Shown here piece by piece: positions 23,701 to 33,300 of a stretch of DNA of 64,000 nt (the stretch's first letter is position 1; each line of letters starts with the position of its first letter). The notes beneath the pieces were generated by a model. That model searched no databases and had not been told where the DNA came from. It worked only from the letters and a program-made list of their open reading frames with translations. Source of the stretch: Pisaster brevispinus (Eukaryota > Echinodermata > Asteroidea > Forcipulatida > Asteriidae); assembly GCA_023634235.1 (NCBI GenBank), contig JAMKCF010000020.1, positions 7,006,001 through 7,070,000 on the forward strand, given 5' to 3'. The position numbers and the translations under genes were made by a program.

Positions 23701-26700
23701 TTGCCTTCATATTCACTACCTTAGAAAAATGGAGTCTACCTATAAAGCTCCCATACTCCGAAACAGAAACAAGAAAAATATAAATAAAGTGTGAAAGAAA
23801 TTCGTCAAAAGACTCAAACTAGTCTTTAACTTGTCTTAAAACCAGAATGTTTTTTCGTTTTAAAACAGTCGCAAAGTTTCTATTGCATTGCACCGACTGA
23901 CCATTCAGAGGAGTATCTTCTAGTAAACAGCTGTCCAAAAGACACCACTGACACCCAGACGGCTGTTCGATGTGACAACCCCGACCAAGATGACGTGTTT
24001 TCTTCCATCCCTTGCTATGGGACGAGCAATGGCGTCCACTATCGTAACATATATTGTGGTCTCTGTAACGGCGAAGAACACAGTAATTTAATCCCATGGG
24101 AAATTCTTGTAGACTGTGGGGATCGAGAATCAATTTTCAACATCGCCGCTGAGCTTCTGCAAGGCTCCATTTCCAACCTTAACCAGGTTGAAACCAAGCT
24201 TGACTGTGACGTCATCTTCAAAGTTTCCAAAACAGAGGACATTATGTTTCCTCCACGTCGTTGTTACCAAGATGTTATACGTCACTGCCCAACAGCCCAG
24301 GACGCCCTCAGTGACGCGTGTGAGTCGTACACAGCACCCACCGTGACGAACCTTGACGGAAAACAACTCTTCCGTAATCCCCACTGCGCTCTGTGTAATC
24401 TTCCAAACGGACCGGATCGAGTGGACCTTGCCACGGATTGCTCCAAAAATATCCCTGTCTTCTATTTAAGAGGACGAGTAATTATGATTCCTGTGTTTCG
24501 TCCCGTTGCACCTGGGGCAGAGGGCCCTCCTGGTCGAAATGATGGTCCTGGAGGACCGGGACAACCGGGACCACCGGGACCACCAGACGTTGCTCCACCG
24601 CCGATTTCTATCATCTTTGACTTTCGGTCCAGGGGTAGGGTGCAAGTTAGTAGAGACAGCGAGATTCTGGCAACAACGGAAACAGTTCAATGCTCAGTTA
24701 ATGAAGTGTACGATCCATTCGTCTCCATGTGTCGTAAGCTTTCATGCTCTGCTGGTTACCTCCTTGAAGGGAACCAATGTGTTCCTGACTTTGGGTCGAT
24801 GGGACAGGCTTGTGGAGGCAGAGAAGATGACGATGATGTTGAAATCGGAGTGACTGTCACTTTGGGGGACCAATGTGAGGGAGGTCTTCCTTCTGAGCTC
24901 GATGTTCTTCGAGATGAAGACGTACAGGAATGCCTTGCTGGAGAAATTCCCGAACTTGGTAAAAGACTTAAAAAAGTCTCTTCCATACACTCACTAGATT
25001 GCGCAGGAATTGCCAGGTTTTCTTTCATAGCCGAGAGAATAAACACAACCTTCGGTGCATTACGACACGAGCTAAAAATATCTCTTTCTATTTCGGAATC
25101 TCCGTTGTGTTGGATGTTTAACGTCAGTGACACTTGGTCTGTCGAAGTTCACCAGCAGTGTGAACGTCTGCCGGAAGAAAGTTGTAATGGCCGCTGGGTT
25201 AATGAAACTGGATTCTCCATCTCTGTTCAAAATGATACCACCTTTGTGTACGTCAATATATCGAAGTCTTGGTTCCCGTTAAATCAGACAATAGTTCGAG
25301 CCAGCTTCAACAGGCGGGAGAGTTTCCTTGACCAATTCACCGACTTGCAGATCTGCGCTGAGCCAACGCTGTCTTGCCCTCTGGAACATTTCAACTCTTC
25401 TCTTTTCCAAGACGCTGAAGACAATCCGGGGGCAGTGATTTACACACCGACTGGAGATGTGTTTAACAAGAGCGAGTACGTACGGCAAAATGGAGTGGTC
25501 AAGGTGTGTTCATTTAATATAAATCCTCCAACACAGCCATTGCAACCTCCAGTAAAACTTCCACAACCGCAATATGTTACAACCCAGCAAATACTTAGCC
25601 TAGTTGGCAATATCATATCGATGGTTGCTGCAGCGGCAACATTTATTACGTACTTTCTCTTCAAGGAGCTCCGTAAACGCATCAGTGTAGCCATCATGGG
25701 TCTGGTAGCCTGTCTCTTCATGGCGCAGTTCTTGCTTCTTCTCAGTGGTACAGCAACCAGCAACCCGGCTGCATGTACCGCTGTGGCATTCTTGGGGCAC
25801 TTCTTCTGGTTATCTGCAGTCCTGTGGACCAGCGTCTTGGCATTTGACCTGCACCGAACTTTTGCCTACGGGTCAAGAATCCGTCGACTAGATCTTGAAA
25901 TGCGGACCTTCTTCGTTGAAGTTCTCTTTACTGTTTGTGTCGCCATGGTTATTGTGTTGCCATGCCTAGTCATCCATCTGTGTGACTGCACTGACATCCC
26001 TCTATGGTATGGAGACCAGACTGTGTGTTGGATAGGCGATGGATATGCCAACCTGGTAGCTTTCGGACTTCCCGTTGGTATCATCGTACTCGTGAACACG
26101 GTCTTGTTTTCCTTCACCGTGCGTGGAATCCGCTCTGCAAAGAGAAAGACCAAAGGCATGCTTCGGTCTGACAAAACGAAGGATCGAAGATTGCAGAAGG
26201 AGCTCATCATTTATGCAAAGGTAAACTGGTAATTGTACATTGGTGCTCGTTGCACTGAAAAAACTGGGGTTTTAAATTGACACCATGGCTGTTGTCACAT
26301 TATAGATACAAACAAAATACAAAAACTTACACCATAGGGTATTAAAATATCACTGGTTTCTTTTCTTCTTTGTTTTGGTGGGGGAGACAACCCCTACCAC
26401 GCATTGGGCATATCATTATCAGGGCTGTTAGAAAAACAAAACATCTAAATACTGGCATCCAACTTTTCAGCTGGTCAGCTGAGCTTGATTTCATACAGAG
26501 CTACGATTGATCTTACGATTGAAGTGTGTTTTCAAAATACAAATCACTTTTATGGCAATACTGACAGCTCATCTTAAGAAGAATCTTCGTGCTTTGTAAA
26601 ATCGAGCCGAATTGATTTCCCTAATTTTTGGCATTTTAAACTCCTCGTTTGAGAAAAACAGCACGACGTCTCACAACTAAAGTTTCCTCGATTTTTGACA

Positions 26701-27767
26701 ATCTGCATTGCATGCGCGTGCAAGTCAAGAATTTATTTGTATAGGTTTTCCCCGTCAGTTTCAGCAATTTCGTTATCATGGACACGTGATTTCGTTCTTC
26801 TCATTCAGGTTCGTTGCAGTCGTACCTTTTCATTTATAGACAGTCAGGACTGTGGGATTTGACGCATAGTTGGAGTATGCCATCAGCACAGATATAGCTA
26901 ATAAGGCCATCGCAGATTTCTTTCAGAAGGATGAGAAAGATATTTGGCTATATAGGGCCACCGCAGATAATGTTGTGAAAAATATATAGGTGCTGAAAAA
27001 ACAATAATGGCAGACATTTTGAAAGTTTTGATAGTTGCTTGTTATTGTTCACGACAAAATCTGTCATGGCCCCATAATATTTTAGCCAAATATCTTTTTT
27101 AGAGTCAACCCTCGTTATAAAGGTGCTCTTTATAACGAGCCTTGACTCTAAAAAAGATATTTATAAAGTTCTGCTTATAAAGAGCAAATTCTAAAGTCCC
27201 GAATTTCATTTTCTTCATAGTGTTTCTTTGTTTTGCGTCCCTCTTATAACAATATTTATGTTATAAAGAGGTTAACTTTGGCCAGTCCCAGCAGAGTCGA
27301 CTGAATTCTGGGAGTCGACTGAAATCTGTTTTTACAGCTGGTATTGTGTGCAAAACGCATGGCTTGTACTGTGGAGCACCACGGGAGTGCTACAGCATGC
27401 ATTATAAGATGTGGGCCTGGTGTTTGATATTACATGTACATACATTTTTGATAACTCTCTTTTCATAAAATAGATCTCCAGTCTGATGGGTTTTACGTGG
27501 ATCTTCGGGTTTGCAGCAGCGTTCAGTGACCTAGACGCTCTTTGGTACATCTTCATCATTCTCAACTCCTGTCAAGGTCTCCTGATCTTCCTCTCCTTCA
27601 TCTGTAATAAGAAAGTCTGGTCTCTATGGCAGAACTTCCTCCAGTGCGGTGCCAAGGAGAAGGGATCACAGGACCGCTCCAACACGAGCACGGAGCCCTC
27701 CAGAATCACGCCCAAGTCCCAGAGCAATGCTATCTCAATGTCATCCTCAAGGGACACGACTCTTTAG
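14560..27767 (+). CDS. Methuselah-like seven-helix receptor with somatomedin B domain
   Basis: Complete four-exon gene: 14560-14740, 20833-21062, 23869-26220 and 27474-27767. All junctions keep frame (phases 1, 0, 0), giving 1018 residues; a start at 14590 is equally good. In order: signal peptide (about 11-30), basic spacer, somatomedin B domain (about 74-119), a long cysteine-rich ectodomain with two RNxxCxLCN motifs (about 196 and 306), a short Gly-Pro-rich tract (about 352-378), many N-x-S/T sites, then seven membrane segments from about 713. Methuselah-type signatures are LFKELR after helix 1, HFFWLSAVLWTSVLAFDLHR in helix 3, and GFTWIFGF plus LWYIFIILNSCQG in helices 6 and 7. No GPS cleavage motif (HLT-type) precedes helix 1, which argues against a standard adhesion receptor. 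The ligand is unknown. It is presumably a plasma-membrane, G-protein-coupled receptor; signalling is inferred from family only. Confidence 0.9.
15152..15480 (+). mobile_element. tRNA-derived SINE, family A variant
   Basis: The head is GGCATGCCGTGGCAGACTGG, with box B GGGTTCGAGTCCC, then ACACTTGTGTCCTTAGGTAA, a GTAGGTCCCGT block and AAAGAACCCAGTGCACTTAT. It ends near an A-run. Located in receptor intron 1. Confidence 0.72.
18150..20277. mobile_element. Giant fold-back transposon with palindromic subrepeats
   Basis: Two long inverted arms, 18150-19018 and 19490-20277, flank a 471-bp spacer. The outer ends read TGGGGCGCCGTTTGTCAATT and its exact complement, with TA on each side, so a TA target duplication is likely. 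Inside each arm about twenty near-copies of the 18-bp palindrome CATGGTTTATAAACCATG recur every 35-40 bases, joined by short A-rich linkers such as AAAATTTAAGCACCTTCAAAA. The TA target suggests a Tc1/mariner-like or related mover, but no transposase is seen. It sits in intron 1 of the plus-strand receptor. Confidence 0.88.
19182..19313 (+). CDS. Small ORF inside the spacer of the giant fold-back element
   Basis: A 43-codon ORF starting MAEQDDYQLAATVSRAIVQA, followed by an Arg/Ser-rich part and TAA. The overlapping sequence ACAAA|GTAAAC could instead be a splice donor, so this may be a first exon. It lies in the only non-palindromic part of the element at 18150-20277. I do not recognise the family. 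It may be a remnant of the element's own gene or a captured host exon. Confidence 0.3.
   Translation: MAEQDDYQLAATVSRAIVQALRSVRSDATPSTSRRVPAAVVTK
20390..20715 (-). mobile_element. tRNA-derived SINE, family A, reverse, with internal duplication
   Basis: The complement carries box B (GGTTCGAGTCCC), ACACTTGTGCCCTTGAGC and the family tail. About 50 bp around GAGCACCACCAAACCTAGCA is present twice in tandem (20508-20600), which is unusual for the family. Confidence 0.78.
20833..21062 (+). CDS. Exon 2 of plus-strand receptor: somatomedin B domain
   Basis: The acceptor is TTTATAAACAG at 20832 and the donor GAG|GTAAGT at 21062. The exon encodes nine cysteines in somatomedin B spacing, including LCHCDPECVFFDDCC, and ends in phase 0. 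Somatomedin B modules are small disulfide knots used for protein-protein contact at cell surfaces. A cryptic acceptor at 20857 would break phase with exon 1, so 20833 is preferred; it also restores similarity to the paralogue upstream of the first Cys. Confidence 0.88.
21396..22013 (+). repeat. 19-bp minisatellite, left block
   Basis: Unit AGGCGAGCTTTCACACACC with C/G change (TTTGACACACC) in some units. A first block of about three units (21396-21445) is separated by a 195-bp dispersed repeat from the main block 21649-22013. The array resumes at 23180-23475 after the Harbinger-like insertion. It gives spurious long open frames. Confidence 0.9.
22017..23176. mobile_element. Longer PIF/Harbinger-like element with Myb-like ORF
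   Basis: Same inverted ends as the copy at 11433-12280, with a perfect TAA on both sides (22014-22016 and 23177-23179). It is inserted into the 19-bp minisatellite, whose units continue on each side. It carries a Myb/trihelix ORF on the minus strand at 22696-22367 but no transposase, so it needs help from elsewhere to move. Confidence 0.82.
22367..22696 (-). CDS. Myb/trihelix-like DNA-binding protein of a Harbinger-type element
   Basis: From ATG 22696 (AAAGATGGCAGC context) 109 residues are encoded. The core RGKLWSDEELGTFLDIWACQ and then STVFQVIVRKMGESGFDRT, KEIKNKIKNLK is typical of the Myb_DNA-bind_4 (trihelix) fold used by PIF/Harbinger elements beside their transposase. The ORF sits inside the TAA-flanked element 22017-23176 and is absent from the shorter copy at 11433-12280. 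The C-terminal 25 residues may be read-through of an intron. No transposase ORF is present. Confidence 0.6.
   Translation of the reverse strand: MAAPSNKRPINSSQKTSQKDEKRGKLWSDEELGTFLDIWACQEIQNKLDGTVRNSTVFQVIVRKMGESGFDRTTKEIKNKIKNLKFLRRLQCLRCRERSSKKADILILF
23180..23475 (+). repeat. 19-bp minisatellite, right block
   Basis: Continuation of the same 19-bp array after the inserted element at 22017-23176. Units here are more variable (CACCACCAGG, ACAAGC) than in the left block. It is in intron 2 of the receptor gene. Confidence 0.88.
23869..26220 (+). CDS. Exon 3 of plus-strand receptor: ectodomain and helices 1-5
   Basis: A single 784-codon exon after acceptor AAAACAG and before donor AAAG|GTAAAC. 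The ectodomain holds paired Cys motifs (YCGLCNGEE and HCALCNLPNG, each after RN), which look like an internal duplication. A Gly-Pro-rich tract at 24508-24590 (GPGGPGQPGPPGPPD) resembles a very short collagen-like linker. Helix 1 starts near 25594, and helices 2-5 follow to about 26130. The third inner loop is rich in Lys and Arg, ending in KTKDRRLQKELIIYAK. Confidence 0.9.
27105..27275. repeat. GTTATAAAG hairpin repeat in receptor intron 3
   Basis: AGTCAACCCTCGTTATAAAG and CTTTATAACGAGCCTTGACT form a near-perfect hairpin with a 5-bp loop. TTATAAAGAGCAAATT and TTATGTTATAAAGAGGTTAA follow. Ends about 200 bp before exon 4. Confidence 0.7.
27474..27767 (+). CDS. Exon 4 of plus-strand receptor: helices 6-7 and tail
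   Basis: The exon follows a TTTTCATAAAATAG acceptor in phase 0 and encodes ISSLMGFTWIFGFAAAFS (helix 6) and LWYIFIILNSCQGLLIFLSF (helix 7). A Ser/Thr-rich cytoplasmic tail of about 45 residues follows and ends at the TAG at 27765-27767. The tail has many possible phosphorylation sites. No canonical AATAAA was found shortly downstream; ATTAAA occurs near 28386 and 28632. Confidence 0.9.
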   Translation: MSSLMGFTWIFGFAAAFSDLDALWYIFIILNSCQGLLIFLSFICNKKVWSLWQNFLQCGAKEKGSQDRSNTSTEPSRITPKSQSNAISMSSSRDTTL

Positions 27768-28383
27768 CAGAGTACTAATGTTATGAATCCCCTTGCATAT
27801 GACGTCATAAGCCCTAACAGCGCCCTCACCGAGGTCAAAGAAGACCTATCATTGGTTGAGAGTTGTGCGCAGAGGATGGCGGCCAATGCAAAGGGTCTAG
27901 GGCCCCTGTTGTTGTTATTATCAGTTATTGTTGAAAATTTGGTTATGCCATTGATTCTTTCATGCATTGTCGCACGTGTACACTCGGAGAAATCTACATT
28001 TTCTATCTCACTCGGTTTCGCCTCGTGAATTTGAGTAGTCCAGATTTCCCCCCGTGATTAAGGGACAATGCATTTTCATCCCTCAAATACAATGTACATG
28101 TAGCAGGTATTCTGGAGCCTATTTCACTTTCATGCATTCATGTTGAAGTAATTTTTCCTATTCAGTTGAAATCGTCAGTCAATTTCACTTTAAGGCATGC
28201 GAGTTTTAAACCGCCTTTTATTCAATTATAATTCGTTCTTTTTAACCATGCGAAATCTGGATTGAATATCGCAGGCACAATGAGAGATTTCAGCCAAAAG
28301 CTGCTGCGAGTTGGATTTCTGTTCGAGTGTGGAAAGAGAATGTTTATCTGTATCGCATGACACAAAAGAACGTTTTCTTACAC

Positions 28384-28632
28384 ATTGATTAAAGAGGCAC
28401 CGTTTGCCTTGGATTGGGCGATTTGGGCTATAACAAGCATGTTCCGCCATTTTGTGAAGTCAATTTCACAAAGTGAAAGGAAAACCACGCAATTTCGAGG
28501 CATATTTTTTGTGGATCCTTATATTCCACCTTTAAAACATCTTTCTAACCATATTCATTTCAATTCATTTCATAACAAACGCTTTTTATAGCCCGAATCG
28601 ACCAATCTTTAAAGGCATCGTGTCCCTTTAAA
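28384..28632. mobile_element. MITE, GGGCTATAA family
   Basis: The ends are TTAAAGAGGCACCGTTTGCC and, inverted, TTTAAAGGGACACGATGCCT, and both continue into a GGGC(G/T)..TGGGCTATAA block. Related to 31765-32125. Confidence 0.7.
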
Positions 28633-28789
28633 ATTAAATTATACAACAATAGACTTGATTGATTAAGGTTTTGTAATTTATTAAAATTAGACTTGTCTGA
28701 TGAAGGCAACATTGACTCAAAGATGATTTAACCCTTCTGACTTTTCCCTTAAATGCGTGAAAAGCCTAATTTATACGCAAATGCTTGAA

Positions 28790-29235
28790 AGGTCCAATAG
28801 CTCCTACCACACCATCTAAGGTTTATTTAAAATTATTTTCTGTGCATTTCCCAACAATTTTTACATCTAAGTGACTTCTTTACATGCCCAGCTATTGTCT
28901 AAAGTTAATTGAGTCCTTTAGTTACCCAGTAAATGATTTCCCCCCTAATTAGCTAAGCTCTAATTATCTAAGCAATGCCCCCGACTTTACCCCGACGAGC
29001 GAAAGGGCCAATATTTACTACCACACCACCCAATGATATATTTTTCAATTTCATATATTTATGTGCATTTCCCAACAATTTTTACATCTAAGTGACTTCT
29101 TTACACGCCCAGCTATTGTCTAGGATTATTTGAGTCCTTTAGCTACCCAGTAATTGAATTGTTTTTCTTATTATCTAAGCAATGTCCCTGACTTTACCCC
29201 GACAAGCCAATATTTACTACCACACCATCCAATAT
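28790..29235 (+). repeat. Two tandem copies of about 220-240 bp
   Basis: Shared blocks are GTGCATTTCCCAACAATTTT, TACATCTAAGTGACTTCTTT, GCCCAGCTATTGTCTA, CTGACTTTACCCCGAC and AATATTTACTACCACACCA. Lies between the receptor and GATM 3' ends. Confidence 0.85.
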
Positions 29236-30092
29236 ATATTTTGAAAAGTTCCTGTAAAAAAAATATATACTCTGGGGTCTGCCCCCCCCCCCCCACCACC
29301 TAGATATAAATATTTGTCTATAACCACATTATTATGAAGTGAAATGATTCTCAAAATGCTTTATACTTTATCGAAAGCTGCTGTATGTTTAACCAAGTAA
29401 ATATTGATTCCCATTGGTTCTAAGAGTAATTACCAAAAGTATACCTTCCATTTAAACGTCACACACTGACACGAAAATAAGTTGTTGTGGTGCAGTTTTA
29501 CGCAGTCCCAACCATGTTACATCTACAGAAATTCAACTCTACGCACAGGTGCTCTCTTTAACCAAAATGCAGGCCATGTCGTGACATTTTATGTATTTTA
29601 TTTATTTATGTAAAAGTCTAATGTAGACTAAAATATTATGCTTATAAAGCCTAAAGATTACCCTAAATACATGTTTCCAAACTTTCATATGATATGCATT
29701 TGTCAGTTAAAAAACAGTTTAATCAATAAAACAAAAGTTCACTATTGAAAGGAAATGCGTCGTAGCTTTTCTTCTAAATATCCCAAACAGGTATACTTCA
29801 ATACCACACTAAAGGAACACACCCAAAACAACTTAAGGACAAGAATCAACCCACGAGGGTTACGCACTTCCACTTACCCTAACTCGACCCCCATAAACCT
29901 CTCATTTAGCAATTATGCCCCTACATCTTCCCCTAGCAGACTCCTTTTGAAGTGGTGAAATTGAACAATTTGGAACGAAGTTACCTAAAAATGCAGCTAT
30001 TTTTTCTGATCTCTAATCTTGAATAAACTTTACCAACAAAACAGTTGCACGATGTCGCTCGCTCCATGCAAACAAACAGGTACCACCCTCAT

Positions 30093-30319
30093 TTAAAAAT
30101 AAGACTGGAGAGTTCCCTGACGTCTGATGTCACTAGTCCAGCAGTGGAAGCCTCCGCCGAACGAGTTAGCATGTCTCATGGATGCCTTGACGGTCTTGAT
30201 CCCAAGCTTCTCGAACATCTTTATGGTAGGGATCTCGTTGGAGTCTACCATGACGCGGTTTTCATCCAACATCAGGACGTTCATTGACAGCCACTGGGAT
30301 CCAAGCCACAATGGATGAT
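30093..30319 (-). CDS. GATM: GATM exon 7: catalytic Cys and stop
   Basis: The acceptor TCTATACAG is at 30320. The exon encodes [37 protein letters not shown], and the nucleophile Cys in [10 protein letters not shown], then ends GTLQSYF and TAA at 30095-30093. The length and C-terminus match the family. Confidence 0.95.
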
Positions 30320-33300
30320 CTGTATAGAGGGGAACACAACAATACAGGTCCAATTACTACCAGGTTCTTTCCCCCTAAACCTCGGCTCATGTCTGCAGCT
30401 CTAGGCTTTGTGTTACGTTGGAAACACCGGGCAAAATGTGCACTGAGCCAATGCCGAGTTTTGGTAAAACACCCAGAGGTCGATTTCACAAAGATAGTCC
30501 TAACAATAGGACTAGTCCTACGAGTTATTAAAAACTTAAGGCTAGTCCTAAGTTAGGACGAGAGATAAGACTAGTCTTAACTCTTTGTGAAATCCACCCC
30601 AGGCCCAATTTCATAGAGCTGCGTAAGCAGAAAATATTGCTTAATAATTTTCCCCTTTATAGCAGAAATGAGCTGGATACCAGTCACAAACTGTACGTGT
30701 GACTTGTTAGTTTGGCTAGTATCCATATTCTGGTAAGCATAGTTTTGGTTTGCTTAGCTATTTTTGTACTTAAGTAGCTCTATGAACCTGGTCCTGAACC
30801 AGAATTGAAAATGAATGCATTTTCTTGCTGGATATTGCCTGGAACTGCTAGTCTCTTGGGCATTGCCTCGTGTGCCATTGGCCCCTACGAGATAATTTAT
30901 ATAATATATAGGAAAACAATGGTACGAGACTTCCCCAACCAGTTTGTCTATGGACAATGTTGGAAAAGATGGCGGCACGATGATATAATGTGTGTGGTGG
31001 ATACGGAATTTTACCAATCAAATGGGTGGCTCCGATTGGCAAATACGCCCCCCAAAAAAAAATAAATAAAAAAAATGAATGACCAATACAACTATGATGG
31101 CTAAAAACTTGAAGTTAGTATAAACTATTCACGAAAACAATTTTTTCAGATTTCTGAGGGTTGGTGTCCGTTCCCGAATGCTATGGCAAGAGATTTGGTT
31201 GGTGCCCGCTGTCACCTCGCTAAACATCGATGAACTCTAATACGTTCTTGTGAAAATACCGTGACCGTTCTTTGCTGTTTTCTCAGCAAGTAGTTATTTT
31301 TTCAGCTGAAACTTTCAAATTTGATTTTCACTGTATCCTTTTCAAAAACTTTGCCTATAAATCAGCATTAGGTTGACAAAAACCAATCTATGACCCTAGC
31401 TTTACGAGTTTGGGCTTCTAATAGAGATGATAGACAATCGAGGCTTGGGGAGACTCTTATTGGCAAGTCTTTAACAATACCATTAGGCATGAGAGGCTCT
31501 GCTGTCTCAACAACATCCCATCCAGCCTTCTTGAAGATGTCAATCTGCTTGCATCCACGCTCCGGGTTGACCAAGATCAGGCCAGGGCGGAGGATGGAGA
31601 AGGTTGCGTCGATGTGCATCGGGCGGGGGTCTTCAAAGGTGAGTTCGTGGATAGTGTAGTCCTCTCCAAGATGGCTTCTCATCCATTCGATACCAAACTT
31701 ATTGGTCACCTACAGAGGTTACAATAGAAAACAAGTTGGTTTTAGTAAGTCTGGTTGAATGCGTATAGGGGCAACTTGCCTTCGGATCGGGCGCTTTGGG
31801 CTATAAAAGAGTTTTTTGAATTAATATGGTTGGGAAGATATTTTAAGTAGAATATAATGACTCACTTAAATATCCCTTTAAATTGTGTGGTTTTGTTGGA
31901 ATTTTATGACAGAACACGCTCTTTTGAAGAACCAAATAAATTGTTCACTCTACAAAATGGCGGACCCTATGTACCACTTATTGTATTTCAAGAGGCAAAC
32001 TTATGTTTTTATACTCAATACCTACTAATTACAACACACTCTGGGTGTTTTTGTGAATGAACAACTCAAAGGATAATGTTAAAATTACAATAGTAACATT
32101 TCTGAAGGCATTGGCTCCTTTAAGGCTTTTTCACACGAGGAAATTGCTATTCACATTTCAGTTTTCTCGTTATTTTCTTGGGAAAGGTGAGTTACAGCTG
32201 GAAGAATGTCTCCTGTGCAGCCGAAGTGTTCCTTGAGCATCCAGAGTGCAGTTGGTTGCCTTCAGGGTGCCTGTAAAAACTGCCGTGTGTGACACGGCCT
32301 TTAAGCCTATATAGTGCTGCATTTATAGATCGTGTGACAGATGTCACAGAATACGCATGTGTGCTTTTCAAATTGCTATTTTGGTGATCACGTCTGCACA
32401 AAAAAGTATACGAGGTTGATTTTTTTTTCTCACAAATACTTGACCTATTCGAGCGGGAACTTTGTTATTAACAGCTATCCTCCACTGATTTGCCTTATTT
32501 GCCCCAGTAAGGGCGACGGTTGAGGGTGTGATGTCATATGCAAGGGATCTATAAACACACACCTGGCTTCTTTGCACAAAGATATCCCTGCCAGCTCTCA
32601 TGAAGTCAGCCGCGTCAAAACACGGCTCGAACTCGGTGGTGAAATGGCGCCCCATTCGGTGTTGCTCAGTACGCTCAGCAGATGACAACATAACAACATC
32701 CTGAATAAGAAAAACAAAAAGATACAATAAATATTTACAAAATGTACCCGTCAGATTCTCTTGTGGTTATTACTTGATATTTGAAACAAAAAGTTGCATC
32801 CCCTTAAAGTTGATCCCTCTGTTGCCACTTCCCAGGTTGTATCGTAAACTTGGGTGTGATCCCTGACGACAGGTACAGGATGAATGGCTTCTGACTGGCA
32901 CCCTGAGCAAAGGTATTGCCAATAGGGGGACCACCAATATATTTTAGGACTATAGATAGCTCAGTTGGTAGAGCCCTGGCCGGTTAATCTGGAGGGTCGC
33001 AGTTTCAAGTCCCGCTCTAGTCATTTTCTTTTCACCACCCAAATTGGAATATCTTTAAGTTAAACTGTTTAATGATCTAACATCAACATTGCTACAAATA
33101 TATTTTTTGCTGAGTAAACTACTGAAAAAGAAAATTAAATAGGCAGTTGAAAACTGCTTACCCAATCCAAAGGACCGATGGTATATTATGTAATAAGTTT
33201 GGCCTGACGTGTCGACCTTAACAAAGTCTTCCACGAAGAAGAAAAGAGAGAAAAAAGACCCTGCTGGGGTTGCAACGTCACGCCATTAACTATTTTTTGC

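Noticed and set aside
32947..33020. tRNA gene
   Set aside because: Box A and box B are present but the anticodon and acceptor stems do not pair. The sequence is embedded in a repeated SINE also found at 11.3 and 43.6 kb.
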